The notes: generated by a model not told the origin, from the letters alone. Positions 53,532-63,661 are shown, counted from the stretch's first letter. The stretch: 64,000 bases of DNA from JAEYZS01 sp964469265 (GCA_964469265.1 CAYXYF010000012.1:1-64000); one strand, 5' to 3'. A program made the numbers and translations.

Positions 53532-53957
53532 CTAGTATGGCAGTTCAACCGACAGCTCTGATTTTGTGCCTCTGAGTACGACTGTGGCTTTTCGGAATTT
53601 TTTGGATTTTAGGCCAAGGGATTCTAGAGAATATTCTGCGTGCGTGAACGAGTCGCCTTGGCACTTTCCGCTTGTGGAAAGTTGGACGTCGGCAAAGCAT
53701 TTATATGGGAAGAATAGGTCGGTGCAGCCGCGGATTCGCATACTGAGCTGGTTGCCTTCGCATTTACCGCCATTGTGCCGAACCACTACAAGGATACTAT
53801 CTGTTTCAGCTTTATACTTGGCGCCCACGACTTCTGCAGCTTCATAGTTTGCTTGCGAAAAGCCGATCGTAAAAATCACCAATACGATACCAGCGACGAT
53901 GCCAGTTAAAACTCCGCCAATAATTTCTAATATGGATTCCAGTTGCTCTCTTGCCAT
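53532..53957 (-). CDS. Small membrane-anchored protein of unknown function
   Basis: 141 residues. One hydrophobic helix near the N-terminus (GGVLTGIVAGIVLVIFTIGF, about 14-33), then a ~105-residue domain with four to five Cys (GKCEGNQ, IRGCTD, YKCFADV, GKCQGDS), probably periplasmic and disulfide-bonded. I do not recognise the family. It converges with the small secreted protein gene, 50 bases apart. Confidence 0.6.
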   Translation of the reverse strand: MAREQLESILEIIGGVLTGIVAGIVLVIFTIGFSQANYEAAEVVGAKYKAETDSILVVVRHNGGKCEGNQLSMRIRGCTDLFFPYKCFADVQLSTSGKCQGDSFTHAEYSLESLGLKSKKFRKATVVLRGTKSELSVELPY

Positions 53958-54117
53958 AAACGTACACCTTTTGCAGTGTTGATTTTCTATACAGGTTGAC
54001 GAATTAGGAACCCTGATCGGGCCTAAAGAAACTGTCGACCTATTTCATGCCTACTAACTGCGAATAGAGTGCCAAGGATTATAAAGTAGCTTCTCTCGCG
54101 CGAGGGTGGGCGTATTT

Positions 54118-55926
54118 TTAACTGAGTCTTTCCCATAACGAATAGAGACGGTCGATTTCTGCTTGTGCATCCGCGATTTGTTTGGAGATTTCAACGAGTT
54201 TTTTTGGATCGTTCAGATTTTCGGGTTTTTCGTATTCTTTGGTGAGTTTTGCGAATTCGGCTTCAGCTTTTTGAATGTTCTCTTCCATGTGATCTAGCGC
54301 GTACTGGTCTTTGTAGCTAAGCTTTTTTGGCTTCGTGACTTCTGCTTTGGCGGTGGATTTTGCTGCTGATGCCTGCTTTGCATTTTGCTTCTTTTGCTCT
54401 TCATACCAGATTTCCCATTGGGCAAGACCGACCATCGGAATGACGGTTTTGTTTCCGTCTTCGTCATTACCAAAAGCCAAAAACGAGTTACAAGCTTGGT
54501 CTAAGAAGTATCTATCGTGGCTTACTAAAATTATCGCGCCGTTGAATTCTTCTAAAATATCCTGCAAAACGTCGAGAGTTGAAATATCAAGATCGTTCGT
54601 TGGCTCATCCAAAATCAAAACGTTAGCTTTTTTCAAAAACAATTTAGCAAGTAAGAGCCGGCTTTGTTCGCCGCCAGAGAGTTTACGAACAGGCATTTCC
54701 ATTTGTTCGTAGGTGAACATGAAGCGATTGAGATAGCTTCGGGCATGCATCATTCCTTCGCCATACGGAACGTAATCACCATCGGGGCATACAGTTTTGA
54801 AAACGCTTTTATCTTGGTCCAAACTCTCGCGGTTCTGCTCAAAATAAATAACCTGTAATTTGTCTGCATGAAAGACTTCGCCAGTGTCAGGCTTTTCTTG
54901 CCCAGTCAGTAAACGAATCAAAGTCGACTTGCCGCTGCCGTTTTTTCCGATAAGACCAATGCGGCTTTTCGGAGTGAGAAGTAAATCCATCTTAGGGATA
55001 ACAACTTTCTTACCGTAACTTTTAGAAATTTCCTTGGCTTCAATGAGCTTTTTAGGATTCTTACCCAGCCCATGAAGCTGCATATCGACTTTTTGTTTCT
55101 GATTTCGGGCACTGAGTTCACTGACATGGTCTTTTAGTTCATGGGTGGCATCAATGCGCGCTTGCTGCTTAGTGAGTCTTGCTTGGGGGCCGCGGCTTAA
55201 CCATTCTAGCTCGCGCCTTAAGGTGTTTTTGAGCTTAGTCTCTTGGCGCTCTTGTGCCGCAATTAAATTTTCACGAAGTTCTAAGTACTTTGTGTAACCT
55301 CCATCCACCTTTAAGAGTCCATCTGGATGTCTTTTATCGAGTTCAAAAATTTTATTGGAAACCTTTTGAAGAAAAACACGATCGTGAGTAATCGTGATCG
55401 TCGCAAAATTACTTTTTGCCAAAAGTTCTTCTAGCCACATGATGCTTTCGATATCTAAGTGGTTTGTGGGTTCATCCAACAAAAAAAGATCTGGTTGCTT
55501 AACAAGTTCGCGTGCAAGTGCCACTCTTTTTTTCCAACCGCCTGAAAGGTCATCAATCAAGGACTCACTTGACACTTCGCCTTCTAAAAGAGAGAGCCTC
55601 GACATGATCTCTTGAGCGCGTGAAATTTCTTCCCAGTCAAAGGGATCACTCACTCCTTCAAGCACGGTCTGTTGGACTGTTAGCCCACTTTGAAATGTTG
55701 GTGTTTGCTCTAAATATCCAATTTTTAATCCGCGTTGGATGGAGAGGGTTCCAGCATCGAGCTCTGATAATCCTGCCAAAATCTTGAGCAAAGTTGATTT
55801 GCCTGCGCCGTTAGGGCCAATTAAACCAATGCGTTCTCCGCTTTCGATCGAAAACGTCAGCCCGTCAAAGAGGACTCGAGAGGCAAAGGTTTTTGTCAGT
55901 TTGTGCGCGTTTAAAAGTATGGCCAT
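54118..55926 (-). CDS. uup: ABC-F ATPase, Uup type
   Basis: 602 residues from the ATG at 55926 (an earlier ATG at 55947 would add seven). Two ABC domains, each with P-loop (GPNGAGKST; GKNGSGKST), signature (LSGGWKKRVALA; LSGGEQSRLLLA) and Walker B (DEPTNHLD; DEPTNDLD), joined by a helical linker, and a C-terminal coiled coil (KLVEISKQIADAQAEIDRLY). No membrane segments. The tail puts it with Uup, linked to ribosome and DNA-junction functions. No operon partners. Confidence 0.9.
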   Translation of the reverse strand: MAILLNAHKLTKTFASRVLFDGLTFSIESGERIGLIGPNGAGKSTLLKILAGLSELDAGTLSIQRGLKIGYLEQTPTFQSGLTVQQTVLEGVSDPFDWEEISRAQEIMSRLSLLEGEVSSESLIDDLSGGWKKRVALARELVKQPDLFLLDEPTNHLDIESIMWLEELLAKSNFATITITHDRVFLQKVSNKIFELDKRHPDGLLKVDGGYTKYLELRENLIAAQERQETKLKNTLRRELEWLSRGPQARLTKQQARIDATHELKDHVSELSARNQKQKVDMQLHGLGKNPKKLIEAKEISKSYGKKVVIPKMDLLLTPKSRIGLIGKNGSGKSTLIRLLTGQEKPDTGEVFHADKLQVIYFEQNRESLDQDKSVFKTVCPDGDYVPYGEGMMHARSYLNRFMFTYEQMEMPVRKLSGGEQSRLLLAKLFLKKANVLILDEPTNDLDISTLDVLQDILEEFNGAIILVSHDRYFLDQACNSFLAFGNDEDGNKTVIPMVGLAQWEIWYEEQKKQNAKQASAAKSTAKAEVTKPKKLSYKDQYALDHMEENIQKAEAEFAKLTKEYEKPENLNDPKKLVEISKQIADAQAEIDRLYSLWERLS

Positions 55927-56222
55927 AGTGAAAGACCATAACAACATCCGTAATAACGCACAACCGAAACAAGCAGTTGTATCGCGATGGATGGGCTCGG
56001 GTGCCTAGTTACTGTGCACGTCAAGAATCGGAGTTTATCAAAAAATTATAAGAAGTTAGAAAAACTCATGGACATCCTTCTCAATTCGTTGTCATTTATA
56101 AAGGATACAAAGCGCAAGTGAGAACAACCTCATACCTACAAGGTATCGGGGTCGATTTTCGTCTGCGCTATTGTGCTTTTTAAAAAAAAGAATCAGCGAA
56201 GGATCAGCGAAAGGATCAGCTT
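55927..56222. other. Intergenic region upstream of the act operon
   Basis: Separates the uup start and actA; holds the promoter(s) of both. Apart from the tandem repeat at 56191 I see no named motif. Confidence 0.5.
56191..56220 (+). repeat. Tandem ATCAGCGAA(A)GG repeat at the actA ribosome-binding site
   Basis: Two and a half units of about 11-12 bases (56192-56202, 56203-56214, 56215-56220). The AAGG of the second unit is the ribosome-binding site eight bases ahead of the GTG start, so unit number could affect translation. Confidence 0.5.
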
Positions 56223-56762
56223 GTGAACAAGTCCATGTTGAAAAGTCCTATCTTTAAATTAGGGCTTACCGCTTTAGTGTTAGTCGTTGTTGGTGCTCAG
56301 GCCTACTTACTTAAAACGCCAACGGGTTACAATAACGGGTATATACCTGAACAACCTATCCCATTTGATCACACTCTCCATGCTGGCAAATACGAAATCA
56401 GTTGCCAGTACTGTCACTCGAATGCGGATAAATCTCGTCATGCCACAGTTCCTGCACTGAACGTATGTATGAACTGTCACGCGAACGTGGCTACTGATAA
56501 ACCGTTAATCCAAAGATTGCGTGCATCTTACGATGCAGGTGAGAGCGTTCCATGGGTTAAGGTGAACATGCTTCCAGACTTCGTGAAGTTCAACCACCAA
56601 AGACACGTTGCCAAGGGCGTTCAATGCCAAACGTGTCACGGCCCAGTTGAGACTATGCAAACTTACTATCAAGAAAAAGCCCTCTCTATGGGATGGTGTA
56701 TAGAGTGTCATAGAAAGCCAGAACATAATGCGAATATTAGCTGCGATACTTGCCATTACTAA
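56223..56762 (+). CDS. actA: Alternative complex III, pentaheme cytochrome subunit ActA
   Basis: 179 residues from a GTG (AAGG ribosome-binding site). A membrane anchor (LGLTALVLVVVGAQAYLL, 13-30) and five CxxCH heme sites at 61-65, 82-86, 135-139, 159-163 and 174-178, matching the five-heme ActA of alternative complex III, which passes electrons from the quinol-oxidising core to its acceptor. The first of six consecutive act genes; actB follows after 18 bases. Confidence 0.92.
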   Translation: MNKSMLKSPIFKLGLTALVLVVVGAQAYLLKTPTGYNNGYIPEQPIPFDHTLHAGKYEISCQYCHSNADKSRHATVPALNVCMNCHANVATDKPLIQRLRASYDAGESVPWVKVNMLPDFVKFNHQRHVAKGVQCQTCHGPVETMQTYYQEKALSMGWCIECHRKPEHNANISCDTCHY

Positions 56763-56780
56763 GCCGGAGAAAAAGACGAG

Positions 56781-59700
56781 ATGAAAAAAGATATTGTAAA
56801 CAAAGAAGTTCAAGAACCAAAAACATATTGGAAAAGCTTGGATGAAAAATATCAAACAGACGAGTTTAAGAAAGTAGCCGAGCGCGAATTCATGTCATCG
56901 CCTTTTGCAACAGAGGACGGGACAACAGAGGTTCAGAGAAGAGACTTCTTGAAGCTCATGGGTGCGAGCATCGCTTTGGCGAGTACGGCGTGTGTGAAGC
57001 GCCCCGTGGATTACATTGTTCCATATGCTGAGCATCCACCAGAAATTACTCCAGGGATTGCAAACTACTACGCATCTTCTTGGACACATCAAGGTGAAAC
57101 TTTTGGTTTAGTGGTTAAGACAAGAGAAGGTCGTCCAATTAAACTTGAAGGAAACCCAAAACATCCATTGAACAAAAATGGTCTTTCAGCCATTGCACAA
57201 TCACAAATCTTATCTCTTTATGACCCAGACAGACTGCAAGGACCGATGAAGAAAAACGCTGATGGTTCCTTCGGTAAGATCTCTTGGGATGATATGGATG
57301 AAGAACTCGGCCCACAGCTTAAAGCCGGCTCAGTTGTTGTTTTGTCGTCGTCCCTGGCATCTCCAACGACAAACACTATAATCTCTGACTTCGTTGGTGG
57401 ATTTAAAGGTCGTCATGTTGTTTGGGACTCTTTAGGAGCAGATGACGTAGCGGCTGGGCAGAAGGCATCCTACGGAAACAGCGTTGTTCCGAGATACCGT
57501 TTTGATCGCGCAGATATGATCGTCTCAATTGATGCAGACTTCTTAGGAACTTGGATTTCTCCAGTTGAATTTATGAAGCAATTCTCTTCTAAGAGAAAAC
57601 CTGGACCAGACATGAACAAGCTTGTTGTGTTTGAATCTATGCTTTCATTAACGGGTGCAAATGCTGACTCTCGCGTGATGATCTCTCCGTCCCAACAAGT
57701 TACGGTTGCGATGGCGCTTGTGAATGAGCTTGTCAATAAAATGAAAGTTTCAAGATACGCTAGCAATTCTCAAGTCGCAGAGGCTGCAAAGCAATTTGGT
57801 AACGTTGCAGGGGAGCTTGGGATCGAGCCTGAGCTGCTTTCTCAGATCGCAAAAGATCTTTGGGAAAATAGAGGCCGTTCACTTGTTGTTGCAGGTGGGA
57901 TCACAACGAGAACTCTTCATTCATTAGATCTTCAAGTTGCAGTTAACTTCTTAAATACAATTCTTGAAAACGACGGAAAGACTGTTGATGGAACTTCAGT
58001 TCCAGTGGTCGGGATGAACGGTTCTTATGAAGCGATGAAGGCTCTTATTCAAGAGATGAATGAAGGAAAAATCTCAACACTTATCATTCACAAGTCAAAC
58101 CCAGTCTACAACCTTCCAAAGAACTCTGGGTTCCTTGAAGCTCTTAATAAAGTTAAAACTGTGATTTACACAGGGTCTCATCTTGATGAGACTGCAATGC
58201 ATTCGAATTACGTGGCACCAGACCATCACCACCTTGAAAACTGGGGTGACTCTGAGGTTCAGAGAGGTGTCTATGCAATTCAACAACCAACAATTCGCCC
58301 ATTATACGATACAAGATCAATTGAGCTTTCAATGATTTCTTGGGCCTACCAACTTGATGCGGGTCCCGCTCGATTAAGAGATCCAGATAGCTGGTTAGAA
58401 TATCTAAAAAATAACTGGAAAAACAATCTTCAAAGACAAGCGGGTATTTCTGGAAGCTTCGATGACTTCTGGTTAACCTTCTTAAAAGAGGGTGTTGTTG
58501 ATACTTCGGTAAGAAGCGGCCGAAGAAACGCTGATAGCACGCCGAGGGCTTTCTTGGTGGGAGCGCTCTCTAAGATTAAAAAACCAACAGCATCGAACTT
58601 AGAGCTTTCTTTATATTCTAAGGTTGGTCATTCCGACGGTAGCTTTGCTAATATTTCATGGCTGCAAGAGTTTCCTGACCCAATCACAAAGATTGTTTGG
58701 GACAACTACGTAAACGTTTCCCCTGAGTTTGCAAAGACACAGAAAATTAAAGAAGGCCAATTATTAGAGTTAGAAGTAGGTGGCAACACTTTACAACTTC
58801 CAGCTCATATCCAGCCTGGAATGCATTCGAAAACAGTTGCAGTTTCAGTTGGTTTTGGTCGAACTCATGCAGGATCGGTGGGAACAAACATTGGTCAAAA
58901 CGCAATGATCTTAGCTGATTTTAAAGGTGATCAAGTGGTCTTCTCTGGTCAGCCAGTCCGACTAAAAGTTCTTTCAGGAAAAATTGAGCTTGCAAATTGC
59001 CAAGGTCATAACTCAATGGAAGGACGACAAATTGTTGTTCAAGCGACGCTTAAAGATTACCTCAAAGATCCAAGCGCTAATATTCACAGACATAAAGTCA
59101 TGTCTTTATGGAAGCCATTTGAATACAAAGGCTACAAGTGGGCGATGGTCATCGACCAGAACGCGTGTACAGGTTGCAGTGCTTGTGTGATCGCATGTCA
59201 AAGTGAGAACAACGTGCCTGTTGTTGGTAAGCGATATATTATTGAAGGTCGTGAGATGCACTGGATCCGAATCGACCGTTACTACGCAGGTGATGAATCA
59301 AATCCTGAAACAGTCTTCCAACCGATGTTGTGTCAGCACTGTGACCACGCTCCTTGTGAGACGGTATGTCCAGTTCTTGCGACAACTCACAGTGATGAAG
59401 GTTTAAACCAGATGACCTACAACAGATGTGTGGGAACAAGATACTGTGCGAACAACTGTCCGTACAAAGTTCGACGCTTTAACTGGTTTAACTATGCTGC
59501 TCCTCTTAAGAAACCACAGACCCTGGCATTAAATCCAGACGTCACAGTGAGAACGAGAGGGGTCATGGAAAAATGTACATTCTGTACTCAAAGAATCCAT
59601 GATGCGAAAAATATCGCTAAAAATGACAATAGAAAAGTTAACGACAATGACTTACAGACAGCATGCCAAGAGTCGTGCCCAACAAACGCGATTATCTTCG

Positions 59701-59858
59701 GTGACGTGAACAACCCTGATAGCCAAGTCGCAAAACTTTTCAAAGACCCAAGATCTTACGCAGTACTTGAAGAGATTAATGCTGCTCCAAGCATTAGATA
59801 TCAAACCAAGGTGAGAAACAGTGACACAATTGCAACAGACGGTAAAGGGGGTCACTAA
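56781..59858 (+). CDS. actB: Alternative complex III, molybdopterin-like/iron-sulfur fusion ActB
   Basis: 1025 residues. Twin-arginine signal QRRDFLKLMG (RR at 53-54) ending at C71, so it is probably a Tat-exported lipoprotein. The first ~740 residues resemble a molybdopterin oxidoreductase that in this family has no cofactor, and the C-terminal ~250 form an NrfC-like iron-sulfur domain with Cys motifs for four clusters (CTGCSACVIAC; CQHCDHAPCETVCP; CVGTRYCANNC; CTFCTQRIH...CQESCP). Fusion of the two parts is the standard ActB layout. Ends in TAATG with actC. Confidence 0.92.
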   Translation: MKKDIVNKEVQEPKTYWKSLDEKYQTDEFKKVAEREFMSSPFATEDGTTEVQRRDFLKLMGASIALASTACVKRPVDYIVPYAEHPPEITPGIANYYASSWTHQGETFGLVVKTREGRPIKLEGNPKHPLNKNGLSAIAQSQILSLYDPDRLQGPMKKNADGSFGKISWDDMDEELGPQLKAGSVVVLSSSLASPTTNTIISDFVGGFKGRHVVWDSLGADDVAAGQKASYGNSVVPRYRFDRADMIVSIDADFLGTWISPVEFMKQFSSKRKPGPDMNKLVVFESMLSLTGANADSRVMISPSQQVTVAMALVNELVNKMKVSRYASNSQVAEAAKQFGNVAGELGIEPELLSQIAKDLWENRGRSLVVAGGITTRTLHSLDLQVAVNFLNTILENDGKTVDGTSVPVVGMNGSYEAMKALIQEMNEGKISTLIIHKSNPVYNLPKNSGFLEALNKVKTVIYTGSHLDETAMHSNYVAPDHHHLENWGDSEVQRGVYAIQQPTIRPLYDTRSIELSMISWAYQLDAGPARLRDPDSWLEYLKNNWKNNLQRQAGISGSFDDFWLTFLKEGVVDTSVRSGRRNADSTPRAFLVGALSKIKKPTASNLELSLYSKVGHSDGSFANISWLQEFPDPITKIVWDNYVNVSPEFAKTQKIKEGQLLELEVGGNTLQLPAHIQPGMHSKTVAVSVGFGRTHAGSVGTNIGQNAMILADFKGDQVVFSGQPVRLKVLSGKIELANCQGHNSMEGRQIVVQATLKDYLKDPSANIHRHKVMSLWKPFEYKGYKWAMVIDQNACTGCSACVIACQSENNVPVVGKRYIIEGREMHWIRIDRYYAGDESNPETVFQPMLCQHCDHAPCETVCPVLATTHSDEGLNQMTYNRCVGTRYCANNCPYKVRRFNWFNYAAPLKKPQTLALNPDVTVRTRGVMEKCTFCTQRIHDAKNIAKNDNRKVNDNDLQTACQESCPTNAIIFGDVNNPDSQVAKLFKDPRSYAVLEEINAAPSIRYQTKVRNSDTIATDGKGGH

Positions 59859-61216
59859 TGATTAAACGTGACGTCCTCGTAGAGGGTAACAAAACATATA
59901 AAGATATTTCCGATGATATTTGTTCCATCGTTGAAACACCACCAGGGAAGGGTTGGTTAGCATACTTTATACCTGCTAACATCACCTTGTTATTTTATGT
60001 CGGTGTGATTGCCATGATCATTGGATACGGTATGGGACTCATGGGTGTTAACCATCCAGTGGGATGGGGAACAGACATTGTGACCTTCGTATTCTGGGTT
60101 GGTATCGGTCACGCGGGAACTTTGATTTCTGCAATTTTATTCTTATTCCGACAAAAGTGGAGAACGGGCATTAACAGAACAGCCGAGGCAATGACGATTT
60201 TTGCAGTCATGACGGCGGGTATTTTCCCACTGATTCATACGGGCCGTCCGTGGTTGGCTTACTGGCTTATTCCATATCCAAACCAACGTGGAGACCTATG
60301 GGTAAACTTTAGATCCCCACTTCTTTGGGACGTTTTTGCGGTTTCTACGTACTTAACAGTTTCCCTTGTCTTTTGGTATATCGGGATGGTTCCTGATATC
60401 GCGACTGTAAGAGACAGAGCTAAAAACAAAATTCGCAAACTTGTTTACGGTGTTTTGTCCCTCGGCTGGAGAGGAACAAATAGAAACTGGCAACACTATG
60501 AATCAGTTTATCTGATTCTTGCAGGTTTATCGACGCCACTTGTTCTTTCAGTTCACTCAATTGTCTCTTTTGACTTTGCGATTTCAAATCTACCTGGATG
60601 GCATACAACTATCTTCCCGCCGTACTTCGTTGCAGGCGCGATCTTCTCTGGGTTTGCAATGGTTGTAACTTTGATGATTCTTATCAGAAAGGCCATTCCG
60701 CAAATAAAGGCTTACGTTACTATCAACCACCTTGAAGTGATGAACAAAATCATCATGGCAACGGGCTTAATGGTTGGATATGCTTACGCATCTGAGTTCT
60801 TTATTGCTTGGTACTCTGGAGTTGAGTACGAGAAGTTTGCTTTCGTCAACAGGGCGTTTGGTCCTTACTGGTGGGCGTACTGGATTATGACATCATGTAA
60901 CGTGTTTATTCCGCAAATTTTCTGGTTTAAGAGATTCAGAAGAAGTATTCCAGTTATGTTCGTTGTTTCGATTTTCGTAAACATCGGTATGTGGTTTGAG
61001 CGTTTTGTTATCGTTGTGACTTCGTTACATAGAGACTTCTTACCATCCAACTGGGGAATGTTTAATTTCACATTCTATGACTTCGGTGTGATCATTGGAA
61101 GCTTTGGAATGTTCTTTACATTGTTCTTACTGTTTATCAGAGTTTTACCAATGGTTGCGATGGCGGAGGTGAAGCCAGTCCTTGATGTTGGTAGAGGAGA
61201 GAAGAAACATGTTTAG
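59858..61216 (+). CDS. actC: Alternative complex III, NrfD-like membrane subunit ActC
   Basis: 452 residues with about ten hydrophobic helices and PsrC/NrfD-family segments (GIGHAGTLISAILFLFRQKWR; MTAGIFPLIHTGRPW; VLSVHSIVSFDFA). This is the quinol-binding subunit. Its ATG overlaps the actB stop. Related to ActF by fold, as in other ACIII operons. Confidence 0.92.
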   Translation: MIKRDVLVEGNKTYKDISDDICSIVETPPGKGWLAYFIPANITLLFYVGVIAMIIGYGMGLMGVNHPVGWGTDIVTFVFWVGIGHAGTLISAILFLFRQKWRTGINRTAEAMTIFAVMTAGIFPLIHTGRPWLAYWLIPYPNQRGDLWVNFRSPLLWDVFAVSTYLTVSLVFWYIGMVPDIATVRDRAKNKIRKLVYGVLSLGWRGTNRNWQHYESVYLILAGLSTPLVLSVHSIVSFDFAISNLPGWHTTIFPPYFVAGAIFSGFAMVVTLMILIRKAIPQIKAYVTINHLEVMNKIIMATGLMVGYAYASEFFIAWYSGVEYEKFAFVNRAFGPYWWAYWIMTSCNVFIPQIFWFKRFRRSIPVMFVVSIFVNIGMWFERFVIVVTSLHRDFLPSNWGMFNFTFYDFGVIIGSFGMFFTLFLLFIRVLPMVAMAEVKPVLDVGRGEKKHV

Positions 61217-61766
61217 CGTCGTAGATAAAATCAATGATTGTTTAAGATCAAAAACTGATAAGGGTGTTGCCGCGATCTTTGATAACGAACACCAACTCCT
61301 CGAGGCCGCGAAAAAAGTTTACGCTTCTGGTTACAGAAGATTTGAAACGCTCTCTCCATTTGCAATTCACGGTATGGACGATGCGATGGGTTTAAAGCGA
61401 TCGCCAGTTCCATGGTTTACGATGATCTTTGGAACCATCGGTTGTATATTCGGTCTTTGGTTACAGTGGTGGACGTCAGCTGTAGACTGGCCAATCAATG
61501 TGGGCGGAAAACCATTGTTTTCATTACCTGCATTCATTCCAATTTTATTTGAAATTACTATTCTTTTTGCAGCTCTATGTTCCGTTGCGGGCATGTTATG
61601 GTTGTGTGGTCTTCCGAAGGTTGATCCTCCAATTATTCATCCTGATATCACTTCTCATAAGTTTGCTTTATTTATTCCAGAAAATGACAGCGGTTATGAT
61701 GAAGCAAAGGCTCAGGAGTTGTTAAAAAGTTTGGGTGCTCAAGAAATTATAAAGGCGGAGCTATAA
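61209..61766 (+). CDS. actD: Alternative complex III subunit ActD (DUF3341)
   Basis: 185 residues from the ATG at 61209, preceded by AGGAGAG; an earlier ATG at 61182 lies within actC and is a less likely start. Cytoplasmic N-terminal half (AAKKVYASGYRRFETLSPFAIHGMD is the DUF3341 signature), two membrane helices (FTMIFGTIGCIFGLWLQWW; FIPILFEITILFAALCSVAGMLWL) and a short acidic tail. Fixed partner of ActC/ActF in the complex; it starts inside the last bases of actC. Confidence 0.88.
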   Translation: MFSVVDKINDCLRSKTDKGVAAIFDNEHQLLEAAKKVYASGYRRFETLSPFAIHGMDDAMGLKRSPVPWFTMIFGTIGCIFGLWLQWWTSAVDWPINVGGKPLFSLPAFIPILFEITILFAALCSVAGMLWLCGLPKVDPPIIHPDITSHKFALFIPENDSGYDEAKAQELLKSLGAQEIIKAEL

Positions 61767-61767
61767 G

Positions 61768-62364
61768 ATGATATTGCGATCATTACTTCTTTTTAGTGTT
61801 ATTTCGTTTGTTCTCACTGGATGTGAACGCAGATCTGATGAGCCGAACATCGAGCTCATACAGGACATGATGATTGATCCGTCGTTTAAGGCGCAAGATT
61901 TTGATCCGACCCAACCAGGTATGAGAGCAAATATGCTACCACCCGAAGGAACGGTTCCTATGAACTGGACACCGTATCCGAACTTCTTAAATGACGAACA
62001 AGCAAAAGATTTTAAAAACACAGTGGTCTCTAATAAAGAGATTCTTGCTGAAGGCCAAAGACTTTACCAAATTTACTGTACGGTTTGCCATGGATCTAAA
62101 GGTTACGGAAATGGGCCTGTTGCAGACGTCTCCCTGGTGAAGCCACCATCTCTTCAAGCGCAAAAGATTCGTGCGTGGACGGATGGTCAAATCAATCACT
62201 TAATTACTAAAGGGCGCGGACTGATGGGCGCTTACGATAGCCAAATTCCGAGCCAAGACGCTCGTTGGGCATTAGTTCATTACATCAGACATCTACAAAA
62301 CAGCTTACCTGAAGGTGGTCCAGAGGCTGACCCAACAGGCACTGTGAAGAGTGAAGGAAATTAA
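61768..62364 (+). CDS. actE: Alternative complex III, monoheme cytochrome subunit ActE
   Basis: 198 residues. Lipoprotein signal ending in FVLTGC (C19). One heme site CTVCH at 104-108, with a distal Met likely in GRGLMGAY near 155. Matches ActE, the single-heme lipoprotein subunit. Starts one base after the actD stop. Confidence 0.9.
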   Translation: MILRSLLLFSVISFVLTGCERRSDEPNIELIQDMMIDPSFKAQDFDPTQPGMRANMLPPEGTVPMNWTPYPNFLNDEQAKDFKNTVVSNKEILAEGQRLYQIYCTVCHGSKGYGNGPVADVSLVKPPSLQAQKIRAWTDGQINHLITKGRGLMGAYDSQIPSQDARWALVHYIRHLQNSLPEGGPEADPTGTVKSEGN

Positions 62365-62366
62365 AA

Positions 62367-63572
62367 ATGGCAACGAATGTAGATCACAATCAAAAAATTG
62401 AAGTTGGTAGTTTCGTTATCAGCCAAAAGCTAAAAGGAATCATGTTTAGCTTTATTGCAATTGGGGTATTAACTTTGATTGTTGGCTTAGTGATGGACCA
62501 AGGTAGAGTTTGGCAGTCGTTTCTTACGAATTTCTTTTTCTTTACATCTCTAGCGCTGGGTGGATTGTTCTTCTGTGCTGTTCAATATGTCACAAAGGCG
62601 AGTTGGAGTGCGGCCATCCGTAGGATCTCTGAAAGCTTAGCTGCGTTTATACCAGCAGCGGTTGTTGCAGGGATTGTTATTATGGCATTTGGTGCAAACT
62701 CTTTATACGAGTGGCTCCATGCCGACGTTGTTGCTCAGGACTCGATCCTGCAAAAAAAGCAAGCTTATCTCAATATGCCTTTTTGGGTGATTAGAACTCT
62801 CATCTTCTTTGGAATTTGGTGGGCTTTCAAAAAATTGATCATCGGAAACTCTATTAAGCAAGACACCACAGGAGATGTGAATCTCACACAAAGAAACATC
62901 GTTTTATCGATTGCGTTTCTTCTATTATTCGCACTTTCCTATTCGTTATTTAGCGTAGACTTTTTAATGAGTCTTCATCCACATTGGTTCTCAACCATGT
63001 TTGGTATTTATACATTCTCGGGTCTATTTCAAGCTTCATTGGCACTGATCACTATCATTGCTGTGAAACTTATGGATAAGGGGCTTGTGAAAAATGTTAT
63101 TACCATAGAGCATATTCATGACCTTGGAAAATTTATGTTCGCGTTTACAGTATTCTACGCATACATTGCCTTCTCACAATTTATGTTGATCTGGTACGCA
63201 AACATTCCAGAAGAAACAATCTTCTTCGCACACCGAGCTCACGGCGGCTGGATGGCAATCTCTCTATCTCTTTTGATATTTAAATTTGTCGTTCCATTCC
63301 TTTTGCTCCTACCAAGAGCAGCCAAGCGTGACAAAGCTCACCTCGTTCGTGTGGGAATCCTTCTTCTCATCATGCAATGGGTAGACATCTACTGGCTCGT
63401 ATACCCCAACTTCAACGATGGCCACGTCGTCTTCTCATTCCAAGAAATCGGATTATTCTTAGGCTTTCTCGGAGTATTCATCTACACCGTTGCTCGCTTC
63501 TTTACTAAGAACAGTGTGGTCGCGGTGAAGGATCCGTATATCCACGAATCAGTAAACCACCACGTCCTTTAG
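62367..63572 (+). CDS. actF: Alternative complex III membrane subunit ActF
   Basis: 401 residues with about ten hydrophobic segments (FSFIAIGVLTLIVGLVMD; FLTNFFFFTSLALGGLFFCAVQY; RAHGGWMAISLSLLIFKFVVP). The second NrfD-like subunit of alternative complex III; the two-base gap from actE completes the A-F operon. A terminal oxidase or other electron acceptor operon is not in this window. Confidence 0.9.
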   Translation: MATNVDHNQKIEVGSFVISQKLKGIMFSFIAIGVLTLIVGLVMDQGRVWQSFLTNFFFFTSLALGGLFFCAVQYVTKASWSAAIRRISESLAAFIPAAVVAGIVIMAFGANSLYEWLHADVVAQDSILQKKQAYLNMPFWVIRTLIFFGIWWAFKKLIIGNSIKQDTTGDVNLTQRNIVLSIAFLLLFALSYSLFSVDFLMSLHPHWFSTMFGIYTFSGLFQASLALITIIAVKLMDKGLVKNVITIEHIHDLGKFMFAFTVFYAYIAFSQFMLIWYANIPEETIFFAHRAHGGWMAISLSLLIFKFVVPFLLLLPRAAKRDKAHLVRVGILLLIMQWVDIYWLVYPNFNDGHVVFSFQEIGLFLGFLGVFIYTVARFFTKNSVVAVKDPYIHESVNHHVL

Positions 63573-63607
63573 ACGGCTCGATATTTGGTTCAGGCCGTTG
63601 TTGCTGC

Positions 63608-63661
63608 GCGCTTTGAAAATCCTCACATAGCCTACGGCTATGCTCCGGTATTTCAAAGCGC
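63608..63661. repeat. Nested inverted repeat downstream of actF
   Basis: GCGCTTTGAAA (63608-63618) pairs with TTTCAAAGCGC (63651-63661). The centre holds a second stem, CATAGCC-TAC-GGCTATG (63626-63642). It looks like a repeated intergenic element or a transcript-end structure; no T-run follows. Confidence 0.6.

Noticed and set aside
54097..54117. CTCGCGCGAG palindrome after uup
   Set aside because: No loop and no T-run; probably chance.
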